DNA from: Paenirhizobium selenitireducens ATCC BAA-1503
GTDB taxonomy: Bacteria > Pseudomonadota > Alphaproteobacteria > Rhizobiales > Rhizobiaceae
Length of the DNA stretch: 64,000 nucleotides
Assembly: GCF_000518785.1 (NCBI RefSeq)
Contig: NZ_JAEG01000008.1
Location: forward strand, 186,001 to 250,000
Direction of reading: 5' to 3'
The translations under genes were made by a program, and so were the position numbers. Shown here piece after piece: positions 10,242 through 19,356 of the stretch; the stretch's first letter is position 1; the number at the start of each line of letters is the position of its first letter. A model generated the notes under the pieces. The model saw only the letters and a program-made list of their open reading frames with translations. It searched no databases and was not told the DNA's origin.

Positions 10242-11525
10242 TCACCCCGCGGTGAGTTCTTCCTCGTAGCGGAAGCCCGCCGGCTCGGGCTCCTGCAAAA
10301 GATCGTGAGAGGGCGAAATGATGCGCTCGATCATTTCCCGTGCGCCGGTTTCGATCGCCAGCCTGCCGATGAAGCCGCCGCGCACCTGCACGGTGGCGAT
10401 CAGGGCGCGGGTCAGCGCGTCCGGCATGTCCGCTTCCGGTCCCTGTGGCTGCGTCCAGAAGGACGCGAGACTGCCCTGGTGGGTCACGCTGGGCATGTCG
10501 TAGATCGAGGCGCCGAGAGAGATCACCGGCTTTGCCGCGATCAGCGCGGTCAGGCCGACGGTCGAATTGACCGTGACGACGCCCTGCGCCCAGGTGATCA
10601 GACGGTCGAGATCGCCGCCGTCGATCAGGTCGACGCGACCTGCGACCCCCTCTTTCTCAGCAATTCTGGCGATCCGCTGCTTCCAGCCGCTTAGCCCGTT
10701 GTCGATCGGATGGGTCTTGAGCAGCAGGCGCATGTCGCCCGGCGCGTGGCGGGCGAAGGACCGGATGACCGATTCGACCAGCTTGTAGAGGTCGCCGAGA
10801 GGCGCGTGGATGCGGATCTGGTAGTCCCCCGGCAGCTGGAGCGGGAACAGGAAGAAGCGCGGCGCCATTTCTCCCGGTGCCGGCAGGTAGCGGTCTTGCA
10901 TGGCCTCAGCCTCGCGTTTGCGCCGCCGCGCGGTCAGCCCCTTGCCGATCCAGCCGGCATACTCGACGACGGGATGCACCGGACCGTGGGTGCGGTAGTT
11001 CGGGTGGACGACCCAGCCGAGCAAGACGTTGGGCACATGGAAGGCAAGGTCCAGCAGGGCATAGGTGAGGAAGTTCGACTTGAAATGCCCGGTGAGATCG
11101 GCCGGCGGGGTACCGCCCGCGATGGCGCGAACGGCATCTGGATCACGCGGAAAGCGCGACCGGCCGGACATTCCGTCCGGTTCGATGGTCAGCCAGTCCG
11201 GCCTCAGATAGCCGTGCTCGAAGATATGCACGCGAATGCCAAGGCGGCGGGCAACCGCAATTGCGGCGGCGTGCCTTGGCCGTCCGTCGCCGAGCATGAG
11301 CACGTCGGTGATGCCCTTCTCACGACAGAAGCGCTCCAGGAACTGCGGCCACTGCACGTCCGTCCCCTTGAACCAGCTGGCCTTGCGGGGCCACCAGTAT
11401 ACGGCATCGCCAAGGCAGAAATTGAGTTTGTGGACCGCCACCCCTCGCTCTTCGGCCATGGAGGCAAGGCTCTTCAGAAAGGGAGAGGCCGGCCCCTGGA
11501 GGATCAGCAGGGAGAAAGGGTGCAT
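10242..11525 (-). CDS. KpsS-like capsule polysaccharide biosynthesis protein (paralogue 1)
   Basis: A 427-residue protein of the KpsS/LipB/RkpJ family, cytoplasmic enzymes that in other capsule systems add beta-Kdo to the lipid end of the polysaccharide. The opening LLILQGPASPF, the middle FEHGYLRPDW and the late VNSTVGL motifs are family hallmarks and recur in the neighbouring gene. It is convergent with rkpH (12 bases between stops) and divergent from paralogue 2. I chose ATG at 11525 because it lines up with the start of the paralogue; a GTG at 11564 in the same frame would add 13 residues. RkpJ of S. meliloti is the closest known name, but I cannot tell which of the two copies is the orthologue, so no symbol is given. 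Confidence 0.8.
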   Translation of the reverse strand: MHPFSLLILQGPASPFLKSLASMAEERGVAVHKLNFCLGDAVYWWPRKASWFKGTDVQWPQFLERFCREKGITDVLMLGDGRPRHAAAIAVARRLGIRVHIFEHGYLRPDWLTIEPDGMSGRSRFPRDPDAVRAIAGGTPPADLTGHFKSNFLTYALLDLAFHVPNVLLGWVVHPNYRTHGPVHPVVEYAGWIGKGLTARRRKREAEAMQDRYLPAPGEMAPRFFLFPLQLPGDYQIRIHAPLGDLYKLVESVIRSFARHAPGDMRLLLKTHPIDNGLSGWKQRIARIAEKEGVAGRVDLIDGGDLDRLITWAQGVVTVNSTVGLTALIAAKPVISLGASIYDMPSVTHQGSLASFWTQPQGPEADMPDALTRALIATVQVRGGFIGRLAIETGAREMIERIISPSHDLLQEPEPAGFRYEEELTAG

Positions 11526-11659
11526 GATGGTCACTTGCGGTCTTGTTCCTGGGTTGGCTGCCACTTATAGTCGCCCCCGTTGCCCAGGTAAAATGTTGGT
11601 ATCGGTTAAAAATGGTTCGGAATGCCCCTCTCTGTCCTTAGTGGCTGGTGCGTCTGCTG

Positions 11660-12955
11660 ATGCAACAATCCGGGAAACGACCCTCGATCTTATTCCTGCA
11701 GGGACCGCCATCGACATTCTGGCGGGCGCTTTCTGACGCCTTCGAGGCGGCGGGCGTGACGACCCATCGCGTCAACCTGTCCCTGGGCGACCAGCTCTAC
11801 TGGCGCAAGCGCGGCGCGATCAACTATCGCGGTTCTTTCAAGCGCTGGGCGCCGTTTCTCGAGGCGCTGATCAAGCGCGAAGGCATTACCGACATTCTCT
11901 ACTATGCCGACCAACTGCCCTATCACGGGGCTGCGCGCGAGGTTGGGCACCGGCTGGGCGTGCGCTGCCACGCCATGGAGTTCGGCTACCTGCGCCCGGA
12001 CTGGATCACACTGGAACGCGACGGAATGGGCCGCCTGTCGCACTTCCCGAACGATCCGAGTGTCATCCGGGCGATCGGGGAGCAAGTTCCGGAGCCGGAC
12101 ATGCACGTGCTCTATCCCCACACCTTCGAGCAGGAAGCCTTCAACGAGGTGGTCTACAATCTGACCTCCTATTTCGGACGCCCGTTTTTCCCGCTCTATC
12201 GGGCCGACAAGTACTATAGCGCGCTGGTCGATTATCTGCCGTGGGTGGCGCGGGCCCTGCGCCGCAAGGCTGTGACCCCGACCGATCTCCTGGAGAACGG
12301 GCATGTGCCGTTCTATGTCGTGGCCCTGCAGCTTCAGAGCGATTACCAGATCCGCGCCAATTCGCCCTACCCGCATCTCTCCGACATGCTCGAGGAGGTC
12401 ATCGGCTCCTTTGCAGCGCATGCCCCGTCCGATACCTATCTCGTCGTCAAGCAGCATCCGCTGGACAACGGACTGGAGCGCTGGGACAAGTGGGTCGCGC
12501 GCATAGCCGGCAAGCACGGCGTCGAAGGGCGCGTGATCTTCATCGAACAGGGCAATCTCGCCGCCCTGCTGAGGCAGGCCAACGGCGCGGTCGTCGTCAA
12601 TTCGACCGTCGGCTTGCACAGCCTGAGGGCCCGCGTCCCCACGATTGCGCTCGGATGCGCTGTGTTCGATGTGCCGGGCCTCACCCATCAGGCCAGCCTC
12701 GACAGCTTCTGGCGCAGCCCGGAGCCGGTCGATGAATCCCTGCTTTTGCGGTTCAAGGCGGCACTTGCGGCGACCATCCAGGTCAAGGGAAATTTCTACC
12801 ACGAGGAAGGCCGCAAGGTCGCCATCGCGGAGATCGTCCGACGCATTCTCGCCGGGGAGGTCAACGAGCCCGGCGCCTTCATCGATCCGCCACCGCGCTG
12901 GTCCTCGCCGAAGGCATGTCCGCGGCATATCGGCAACACTGACGGTGGATTGTGA
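11660..12955 (+). CDS. KpsS-like capsule polysaccharide biosynthesis protein (paralogue 2)
   Basis: A 431-residue protein clearly paralogous to the gene on the other side of the 134-base intergenic region. Shared motifs in the same order are ILFLQGPPS, NLSLGDQLYW, EFGYLRPDW, SDYQIRANSPY, KQHPLDNGL, and VVNSTVGLHS. KpsS/LipB-type proteins initiate or link capsular polysaccharide through Kdo transfer on the cytoplasmic face of the membrane. ATG at 11660 is chosen; a GTG at 11648 is in frame. Neither has a strong ribosome site. Both copies keep the conserved HPLDNGL region, so neither looks inactive. No KpsC-like partner is seen in the window. Confidence 0.8.
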   Translation: MQQSGKRPSILFLQGPPSTFWRALSDAFEAAGVTTHRVNLSLGDQLYWRKRGAINYRGSFKRWAPFLEALIKREGITDILYYADQLPYHGAAREVGHRLGVRCHAMEFGYLRPDWITLERDGMGRLSHFPNDPSVIRAIGEQVPEPDMHVLYPHTFEQEAFNEVVYNLTSYFGRPFFPLYRADKYYSALVDYLPWVARALRRKAVTPTDLLENGHVPFYVVALQLQSDYQIRANSPYPHLSDMLEEVIGSFAAHAPSDTYLVVKQHPLDNGLERWDKWVARIAGKHGVEGRVIFIEQGNLAALLRQANGAVVVNSTVGLHSLRARVPTIALGCAVFDVPGLTHQASLDSFWRSPEPVDESLLLRFKAALAATIQVKGNFYHEEGRKVAIAEIVRRILAGEVNEPGAFIDPPPRWSSPKACPRHIGNTDGGL

Positions 12956-13079
12956 TGACGGACATTGGTCAAATTTTAGCTTCCGTAACCTATTGTGGTT
13001 CTACGTCTGGAAGTCCGGCTTTACCCCGTGCTAAGGGACATCAGCCGATCCAGATTCTGTCGCGGTCAGGAGTGCCCAT

Positions 13080-14249
13080 TTGAAACGCGTTGTTGTTGCC
13101 ATCGTTTGTGCGGGCCTAGCGGGCTGCGAAGCGGTTCCCGGTGCAGGCCCGCTTGCTTCCGACATCAATATGCAGGCAGGCAAGTCCATCTCCGATGTCC
13201 ACCGGTCGAATGCGGCCGTTTTTGAAATCGTCGATGTGAATGCGGAAAACGCCCGTACGGTTGCCGATTTTTCCGTCGGCATGCTGAAGCGCCGCTTTGG
13301 CATCGGCGGCGCGGCGCGCAATGTCGTCATCGGCGTGGGCGACCAGTTGCGGGTGACCATTTTCGAAGCCGGCGCCGACGGCCTGTTTTCCACCCAGGAT
13401 TCCAAGAAGACCGATATTGACGTCGTCGTCCAGCCGGACGGCAAGGCCGCCATTCCCTATGTCGGACAGGTCCAGTTCAGTGGCCGCACCCTCGAAGAGG
13501 CGCGCCAGGCGGTATTGGGCGCTCTGGCCAACAAGGCGGTCGAACCGGACGTCATCATCAGCAGCGGCGGCACGTCGTCGCGCAACGTCACTGTTTCCGG
13601 CGCCGTCGGAAGACCCTCCATGGTGCCGCTCGGCCTGTCCGGCGAGACGATCATGGAAGTCATCGCCAAGGCCGGTGGCCCCGCCTCCCAGCCCTATGAA
13701 TCCTATGTGACGCTGGCCCGCGGCAAGAAGACCGGTACGGTTCTGCTGCAATCGATTGTCGAGAACCCGTCGGAGAATATCTTCGTCGAGCCAAAGGACC
13801 AGATCTTCGTCACCCACGATCCGCGCACCTTCACGGCGCTGGGCGAAGTCTGGAAGAACGGCCGCATCCCGTTTGGCTCCAACGACGTCAATCTGCTCGA
13901 GAGCATCGCGCTGGCTGGTGGCGGTTCGGACGAGCGGATCAACGCCAAGGGCTATTTCGTCTTCCGTTACGAGGAGCCGGAGATCGTCTCCGACCTTCTG
14001 TCGCCCGAGCGTTTCCACGAACTGGTGGCCAAGGGCATGAAGCCGAACAAGGAAGGCCGCTATCCGATCGTCTATCGCTTCGACATGTCGGTGGCCGACA
14101 GCCTGCTGGTCGGCCAGACCTTCCCGATCAAGAACCGCGACGTGATCTATGCCTCGCGCCATCCGGCGGTCGACATCGCCAAGTTCGTCCGCTTGGTCTC
14201 CGCGCCGCTCACCGCGGCCCGCACCGGTCAGCTTATCATGAACCCGTAA
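13080..14249 (+). CDS. Wza/KpsD-type polysaccharide export lipoprotein
   Basis: A 389-residue outer-membrane polysaccharide export (OPX) family protein. The N-terminus is a lipoprotein signal ending in LAGC, making Cys16 the lipidated residue. A polysaccharide-export domain follows (IGVGDQLRVTIFEAG ... IPYVGQVQFSGRTLEEAR) and then SLBB-like segments (VTVSGAVGRPSMVPL; LGEVWKNGRIPFG). The start codon is TTG, supported by AGGAG seven bases upstream; the nearby GTG runs straight into a stop. Together with the KpsS-like genes it should form the outer part of the capsule export path. It is 124 bases downstream of paralogue 2 and ends before a strong terminator. Confidence 0.85.
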   Translation: MKRVVVAIVCAGLAGCEAVPGAGPLASDINMQAGKSISDVHRSNAAVFEIVDVNAENARTVADFSVGMLKRRFGIGGAARNVVIGVGDQLRVTIFEAGADGLFSTQDSKKTDIDVVVQPDGKAAIPYVGQVQFSGRTLEEARQAVLGALANKAVEPDVIISSGGTSSRNVTVSGAVGRPSMVPLGLSGETIMEVIAKAGGPASQPYESYVTLARGKKTGTVLLQSIVENPSENIFVEPKDQIFVTHDPRTFTALGEVWKNGRIPFGSNDVNLLESIALAGGGSDERINAKGYFVFRYEEPEIVSDLLSPERFHELVAKGMKPNKEGRYPIVYRFDMSVADSLLVGQTFPIKNRDVIYASRHPAVDIAKFVRLVSAPLTAARTGQLIMNP

Positions 14250-14285
14250 GGTCTCGGCGCGAGCCGACACACAGAATGTGGCCAA

Positions 14286-14318
14286 CAAAAAACCCGCCGT
14301 CGCCGGCGGGTTTTTTTC
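14286..14318 (+). terminator. Bidirectional rho-independent terminator
   Basis: A perfect 7-bp GC stem (CCCGCCG / CGGCGGG) with loop TCGC is flanked by a run of A on the left and seven T on the right. It can end the export-lipoprotein transcript on the plus strand and the Bax-inhibitor transcript on the minus strand. Confidence 0.9.
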
Positions 14319-14320
14319 TT

Positions 14321-14349
14321 GGCCGGGACGCTCGAAGAACGTCCCGGCC
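14321..14349 (-). terminator. Second hairpin of the convergent terminator
   Basis: A perfect 10-bp stem (GGCCGGGACG / CGTCCCGGCC) with a 9-base loop lies between the first terminator and the stop of the Bax-inhibitor gene. It has no T-run of its own on the minus strand and probably works in tandem with the hairpin at 14286-14318. Confidence 0.6.
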
Positions 14350-14365
14350 ATCATTGTCTTTCCTG

Positions 14366-15112
14366 TTAGTCGCGATTGCCGAGGAAGCGCAGCAGGAACA
14401 GGAAGAGGTTGATGAAGTCGAGGTAGAGCTGCAGAGCGCCCATGATAGCCTTGCGGCCGGCAACGTCGCTGCCGTCGGCTTCGTAGTAGGAGTCCTTGAT
14501 GGTCTGCGTGTCGTAAGCGGTCAGGCCGGCGAACAGCAGGACGCCGATGGCGGAGATCGCGAACTCAAGCGCCGAAGACGCCAGGAAGATGTTGACGAGC
14601 GAAGCGATGATCAGGCCGAACAGGCCCATGATCAGGAACGAGCCCATCGCCGACAGGTCTCGCTTCGTGGTGTAGCCGTAGAGCGACAGGGCGCCGAACG
14701 AAGCAGCCGTCACGAAGAAGGTCTGGACGATGCTGGCGCCCGTGTAGACCATGAAGATCGACGACAGGGACAGGCCCATCAGGGCGGCATAGACCCAGAA
14801 GGTCGTCTGCGCGGCCGAGACGCTCATCGTGTGGATCTTGAAGCTCATGAAGAACACCAGCCCCACGGGGGCAAGGATGACCAGCCACTTGAGCGGGCTG
14901 AGATAGATCGCCTGACCGAAGGCCGTCAGCTGGCCGTCGCTGCCGATCGCCATCTGTGCGGTGACGAATGCAGCAATACCCGTGATCGCCAGTCCGAGCG
15001 CCATCAGGTTGTAAACCTTCAGCATATAGGCGCGCAGGCCCTCGTCGATCATCGTCGCCGACTGGGCGCCAGTCTGGCCCGGTCGACTCTGGTAGTTGCG
15101 AAGTTCAGACAT
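14366..15112 (-). CDS. Bax inhibitor-1/YccA family membrane protein
   Basis: A 248-residue integral membrane protein with about seven hydrophobic segments and the family hallmark YDTQTIKDSYY near the C-terminus. Members are pH-sensitive Ca2+ leak-like proteins; YccA of E. coli interacts with the FtsH protease, but the role in alphaproteobacteria is not settled. The start ATG has AGGAA a few bases upstream. The gene stands alone, convergent with the capsule export gene and separated from it by the double hairpin. Confidence 0.88.
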   Translation of the reverse strand: MSELRNYQSRPGQTGAQSATMIDEGLRAYMLKVYNLMALGLAITGIAAFVTAQMAIGSDGQLTAFGQAIYLSPLKWLVILAPVGLVFFMSFKIHTMSVSAAQTTFWVYAALMGLSLSSIFMVYTGASIVQTFFVTAASFGALSLYGYTTKRDLSAMGSFLIMGLFGLIIASLVNIFLASSALEFAISAIGVLLFAGLTAYDTQTIKDSYYEADGSDVAGRKAIMGALQLYLDFINLFLFLLRFLGNRD

Positions 15113-15307
15113 TGTTTCCTCTTTTCAAGCCCCGAAAAGGTTACGGTGTCGGGTTTCATACCCAGGCGCCGCTGCGGAGCTCCAGCATGCCTAGGGCCAA
15201 TATGAGGTTTCCCCGCGCGCGCGACAAGACCTGCGCTCCTCAAAATGCCGTTATCGCTCGCGGATCTGGCCGGGACGCGACAGACATGCGGGCCTGGTGC
15301 GCCGCTT

Positions 15308-17854
15308 TCAGAGTTCCCTCAGCACTGGCGCGGCCTTCTGCCCGAGGATGCGCCATGTGCCGGCAAGCCCGATACCGATCGTGGTGACCAGCGACAGCAG
15401 GATGGTCGCCAGCGCCACATCCGGCAGGAAACTGGAAGGCAGTTTCATGATCTGGCTGAGCACGAACCAGGCAATGCCGCCGCCGGCCATCAGCGCAAAG
15501 CAGGCGGTGGCTGCACCCAGCAGGAAGTATTCGTAGGTGAAGGCGCGGATCAGCATGGCGCGCGTCGCGCCGAGCGTCTTGAGGATGACGGCGTCATGCG
15601 TCCGTGCCCTGTTGCCAGCGGCCAGTGCGCCGGACAGGACCAGGATCGAGGCGATCAGCGCGACGGCTGCGGCGGCGCGAATGGCGGTCGCCAGTTGCCC
15701 GACCAGCCGGTCGATGACGTCGAGCGCATCCTTGACCCGGACGCTGGTGATCGTCGGATAGGCCTGGGTGACCGCCTTCAGGATGGCGGCTTCGTCGGTC
15801 TGGCTCGCCTGCGGATCGCTCAGGGTCGCAAGCCACGCATGCGGCGCGCCGGCGAAGGTGTTCGGCGAGAACACCATGACGAAGTTGATCGAAAGGCTTT
15901 CCCATTCCACCTTGCGGAAATTGGCGATCTTGGCGGAGATGTTGCGGCCGAGCACGTTGACAGTCACTGTGTCGCCGAGCTTCAGGCCAAGTTCGGCGGC
16001 CTCTTCCGCCGAGAAGGATACGAGCGGCTCACCGCTGTAGTTCGCCGGCCACCAGGCGCCCTCAGTGACGGAGGCGTTATCCGGCACGGTTTCGGCATAG
16101 GTAATGCCACGATCGCCCCGCAGCACCCATCGTCCTTCCGGTGGCACGTCCATCTTGGTCACATCGATACCGTTGAAGGCGAGGATGCGGCCGCGCAGCA
16201 TGGGGACTTCAACCAGCTTGCCCTTCGGCGCCTGGCCTTTGACGACGGCGCGGAAGCCGTCGAGATCGCTCTTCTGGATGTCGACGAAGAAGAAGTTCGG
16301 TGCGCGTTCCGGCAGGTTTCCGGTGAGTTCGCGCCGCAGGTTGCCGTCGATCAGGGCAAGGGCTACCAGCAGGCTCAGGCCCAGCCCAAGCGACAGGGTG
16401 ACGGCCGGGGTAAGCGCGCCCGGACGGTGAATGTTGCCGATCGCCAGCCTCAGCGCGGCGGAGGGCACGCGCGGGCTGCGCTTCGCCAGATAGGCGATGC
16501 CCATGGCGACGAGACGCAGCAGCACGAAACCGGCCGCCATGGCGACGAGGAAGATCGACGCGATCCGACGCTCCTCCGAGGTCAGAATGGCCAGCGCCGC
16601 CAAGGCCGCCAGGGCCACGGCGGTCGCCGCGACATAGGGCCAGGACGGCAGACCGCGCCGCTCGAAACCCTGTTCACGAAACAGCGCGGTCGCCGGCACC
16701 TGGCGCGAATGGCCGAGTGGGATGATGGCGAAGGCGAGCGTGACCAGCATGCCGAAGACGGCGGCGAGCAGCAGGGCGGCCGGATAGAGCGTCGGTTCCG
16801 CCGAGATCGGCAGGAAACCGGACAGGTAGTAGGCGGCGATGAGCGGGGCGATCGCGCCGAGCACCAGCCCCGCGACAATGCCGATCGTCGCAACCATGGC
16901 AATCTGGAAGAAGTAGACCATGACGACAACCGAGGCCGGCGCCCCGAGACATTTCAGCGTGGCGATGACAGTCCGCTTGGAATCGAGGAAGGCACGGACG
17001 GCATTGGCGACGCCGACGCCTCCGACGACGAGCGCCGTCAGTCCGACCAGGGTGAGGAACTGCGAGAAACGCTCGATGTTCTCCGTGAGGGAGGGCGCGG
17101 CGCGGTCGCTGGTGCGGATCGACCACCCGGCATCCGGCAACTCGCTCTGCGCCTTCTGGCGGATGGCATCCGCGCTCGGCACGGGCGCGGCAAGGCGGAT
17201 CTTGTAGGCATGTTCGACAAGGCTGCCGGTCTCGATCAGGCCACTCGCCTTGAGTGCTTCCCGGCTGGTCACGAGGCGTGGTGCAAAGCCGAATCCATCG
17301 GAAATGGCATCCGGTTCGGAAACGATCGAACCGGTGATGACGAAGCGTGCCTTGCCGATCAGCATTTCGTCTCCGACGGAAAGTCCGAGCCGTTCCAGCA
17401 GGAGGGGGGCAGCGACGGCGCCGAACCGGCCATCCTTGGCGGCGATCATCTCGGCGAGCGGGCGCGCCGGCTCGGCCACGAAGGCGCCGTAGAGCGGATA
17501 GACATCATCGACGGCCTTGACCTCGACGAGCGACTGGTCCGATCCGTCGGGCAGGCGCGCCATGGAGCGCAGCACGGTCGATACCGCGACGTCGCCCAGT
17601 CCGTCGAGGAAGGCCAGTTCCTTCGTGTTGGCCTCGCGATTGTTGAGTTCGAACCGCACATCGCCGGCCAGCAGCGTGCGCCCCTCGGAAGCGATCGACC
17701 CGGTGATCGCGGTCGCCACCGAATTGACGGCCGCGATCGACCCTGTACCGAGCGCGATACAAGCGAGGAAAATGTAAAAACCCTTCAAGCCGCCGCGCAG
17801 TTCGCGCAGCGCGATGCGCAAGGCAATGGACGCTCTCTTCGCCTTGGTTCTCAT
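15308..17854 (-). CDS. YbbP-like ABC transporter permease (FtsX/MacB type)
   Basis: An 848-residue permease with an N-terminal transmembrane segment, a periplasmic MacB-like domain, and FtsX-type four-helix units in the middle and at the C-terminus. This is the usual size and layout of E. coli YbbP. It overlaps the upstream ATPase by four bases (ATGA), so translation is coupled. YbbA-YbbP pairs are thought to extract or move hydrophobic molecules or lipoproteins and often sit next to the TesA esterase, as here. The substrate is not known. Confidence 0.87.
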   Translation of the reverse strand: MRTKAKRASIALRIALRELRGGLKGFYIFLACIALGTGSIAAVNSVATAITGSIASEGRTLLAGDVRFELNNREANTKELAFLDGLGDVAVSTVLRSMARLPDGSDQSLVEVKAVDDVYPLYGAFVAEPARPLAEMIAAKDGRFGAVAAPLLLERLGLSVGDEMLIGKARFVITGSIVSEPDAISDGFGFAPRLVTSREALKASGLIETGSLVEHAYKIRLAAPVPSADAIRQKAQSELPDAGWSIRTSDRAAPSLTENIERFSQFLTLVGLTALVVGGVGVANAVRAFLDSKRTVIATLKCLGAPASVVVMVYFFQIAMVATIGIVAGLVLGAIAPLIAAYYLSGFLPISAEPTLYPAALLLAAVFGMLVTLAFAIIPLGHSRQVPATALFREQGFERRGLPSWPYVAATAVALAALAALAILTSEERRIASIFLVAMAAGFVLLRLVAMGIAYLAKRSPRVPSAALRLAIGNIHRPGALTPAVTLSLGLGLSLLVALALIDGNLRRELTGNLPERAPNFFFVDIQKSDLDGFRAVVKGQAPKGKLVEVPMLRGRILAFNGIDVTKMDVPPEGRWVLRGDRGITYAETVPDNASVTEGAWWPANYSGEPLVSFSAEEAAELGLKLGDTVTVNVLGRNISAKIANFRKVEWESLSINFVMVFSPNTFAGAPHAWLATLSDPQASQTDEAAILKAVTQAYPTITSVRVKDALDVIDRLVGQLATAIRAAAAVALIASILVLSGALAAGNRARTHDAVILKTLGATRAMLIRAFTYEYFLLGAATACFALMAGGGIAWFVLSQIMKLPSSFLPDVALATILLSLVTTIGIGLAGTWRILGQKAAPVLREL

Positions 17855-18564
17855 GCCGGCTGAGTTTCCGCGAGGCGTTCAACGGCCGCGGCATCGGGAG
17901 CGATCCGGCCGGAGGCGACGCGGACCTGGCGCGAGCAGCGCGAGGCGAGCCCGAGATCGTGGGTCACCAGCACGAGCGTCATGCCGCGCTCAGCCTGCTG
18001 GGCAAACAAGAGGTCGGCGATCTGCCGCCCGGTCTCGGTGTCGAGATTGCCCGTCGGCTCGTCGGCGATCAGCACGGCCGGCGAAGGTGCCAGCGCCCGG
18101 GCGATTGCGACGCGCTGCTGTTCGCCGCCTGAGAGCTGGCCCGGATAATGGCCGAGCCGCTCGCCAAGGCCGACGGCCTGAAGCTCGCGCCGGGCGATAT
18201 CGAACGGGCTCCGAACATTGGCCAGTTCGAGCGGGATGGCAACGTTCTCAAGCGCCGTCATGTTGGCGATCAGGTGGAAGGACTGGAACACGATGCCGAT
18301 ATTGCGGCCCCGGAAATCGGCCAGGGCATCCTCGCCAAGCTTGTGCAGGGGGGCGCCGTTGACGCTGATCTCGCCGCTATCGAGGCGCTCCAGTCCGGCC
18401 AGCACCATCAGCAGCGTCGACTTGCCGGAACCCGAGGGGCCGACGATGCCGACAGCCTCGCCCGCGTCGATCGTCAGGTCTATGCCTTTCAGCACGTGGA
18501 CGGAGGCTGCGGCGCTGCCGAGCGTCAGATCCGCCTTCTTGAGTTCGATGATGGTTCTTCTCAC
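17851..18564 (-). CDS. YbbA-like ABC transporter ATP-binding protein
   Basis: A 237-residue ATPase of the LolD/MacB class. Walker A is GPSGSGKST, the signature is LSGGEQQRVAIARA, Walker B is VLIADEPTGNLD, and the switch histidine is in VTHD. The start is GTG (no in-frame ATG nearby) with a poor ribosome site. It forms an operon with the YbbP-like permease and is divergent from the TesA-like gene, 77 bases apart, the same arrangement as tesA/ybbA in E. coli. Confidence 0.88.
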   Translation of the reverse strand: MRRTIIELKKADLTLGSAAASVHVLKGIDLTIDAGEAVGIVGPSGSGKSTLLMVLAGLERLDSGEISVNGAPLHKLGEDALADFRGRNIGIVFQSFHLIANMTALENVAIPLELANVRSPFDIARRELQAVGLGERLGHYPGQLSGGEQQRVAIARALAPSPAVLIADEPTGNLDTETGRQIADLLFAQQAERGMTLVLVTHDLGLASRCSRQVRVASGRIAPDAAAVERLAETQPA

Positions 18565-18641
18565 GCGTGTTCGCCCTATATATGTGACGCGAAGAGACCT
18601 TCACGCGCTGTTGCAGCACCTGCCAATTTAGGGAACGCCCG

Positions 18642-19289
18642 ATGAGATTTAAAGCGATGTACCTTCATTTAGCCGTGATCGTTGGCGGACTTCTGTCCTC
18701 GGGTGTCGCAACGGCGGCCGAGACGATCCCGCTGGTCGGCTTCGGCGACAGCCTGATGGCCGGCTACCAGCTTCCCCAGGAGGATGCCTTGCCGGTCCGG
18801 CTGGAGAAGGCGCTGGTGGCGGCAGGCGAGGACGTCACGGTCGCGAATGCCGGCGTCTCCGGCGACACCACTGCGGCAGGTCTGGCAAGGGTGGACTGGT
18901 CTGTCCCGGACGGGACCAAGGGGGTCATTCTCGAACTCGGTGCCAATGACGCTTTGCGCGGCATTCCGCCGGCAGAGACGGAAAAGAACCTCGATGCAAT
19001 TATCGGCAGGCTGAAGGACCGTGGCATCGCGGTCCTGCTCGTCGGCATGCTGGCGCCGCCCAACATGGGCGCCGACTATGGCGAGCGGTTCAATTCGATC
19101 TACCCGAAACTGGCACAGAAGCACGGCGTGGCTTTGTATCCGTTCATTCTCGACGGGGTTGTCACGCGATCGGATCTGCAGCTCGACGACGGCATGCACC
19201 CCAACCCCAAGGGCATCGCCGTCATGGTCGAGCGCATGACGCCGACGGTCCGGGACTTCGTGAAGGCCATCCGGGACACGCCGAAATAG
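18642..19289 (+). CDS. tesA: TesA-like SGNH arylesterase/lysophospholipase
   Basis: A 215-residue exported esterase of the SGNH family. The N-terminal signal peptide ends near ATAAE. The four blocks are present: Ser in FGDSLMAGY, Gly in AGVSGDTTAAG, Asn in GANDALRG, and the Asp/His pair in DDGMHPN. Such enzymes hydrolyse acyl esters or thioesters in the periplasm. AGGG lies about ten bases before the ATG. Divergent from the YbbA/YbbP pair, as in enteric bacteria. Confidence 0.87.
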   Translation: MRFKAMYLHLAVIVGGLLSSGVATAAETIPLVGFGDSLMAGYQLPQEDALPVRLEKALVAAGEDVTVANAGVSGDTTAAGLARVDWSVPDGTKGVILELGANDALRGIPPAETEKNLDAIIGRLKDRGIAVLLVGMLAPPNMGADYGERFNSIYPKLAQKHGVALYPFILDGVVTRSDLQLDDGMHPNPKGIAVMVERMTPTVRDFVKAIRDTPK

Positions 19290-19356
19290 GGACTTGCGCC
19301 TGTAGGCATTGCATGATTCGCTGTGTGCATCTGCAAGAAGATTCGGGGACCTCGCT

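Noticed and set aside
15245-17863. An 872-codon plus-strand open frame opposite the YbbP-like permease
   Set aside because: Low-complexity, charged translation with no family; the minus strand carries a proper permease coupled to its ATPase.
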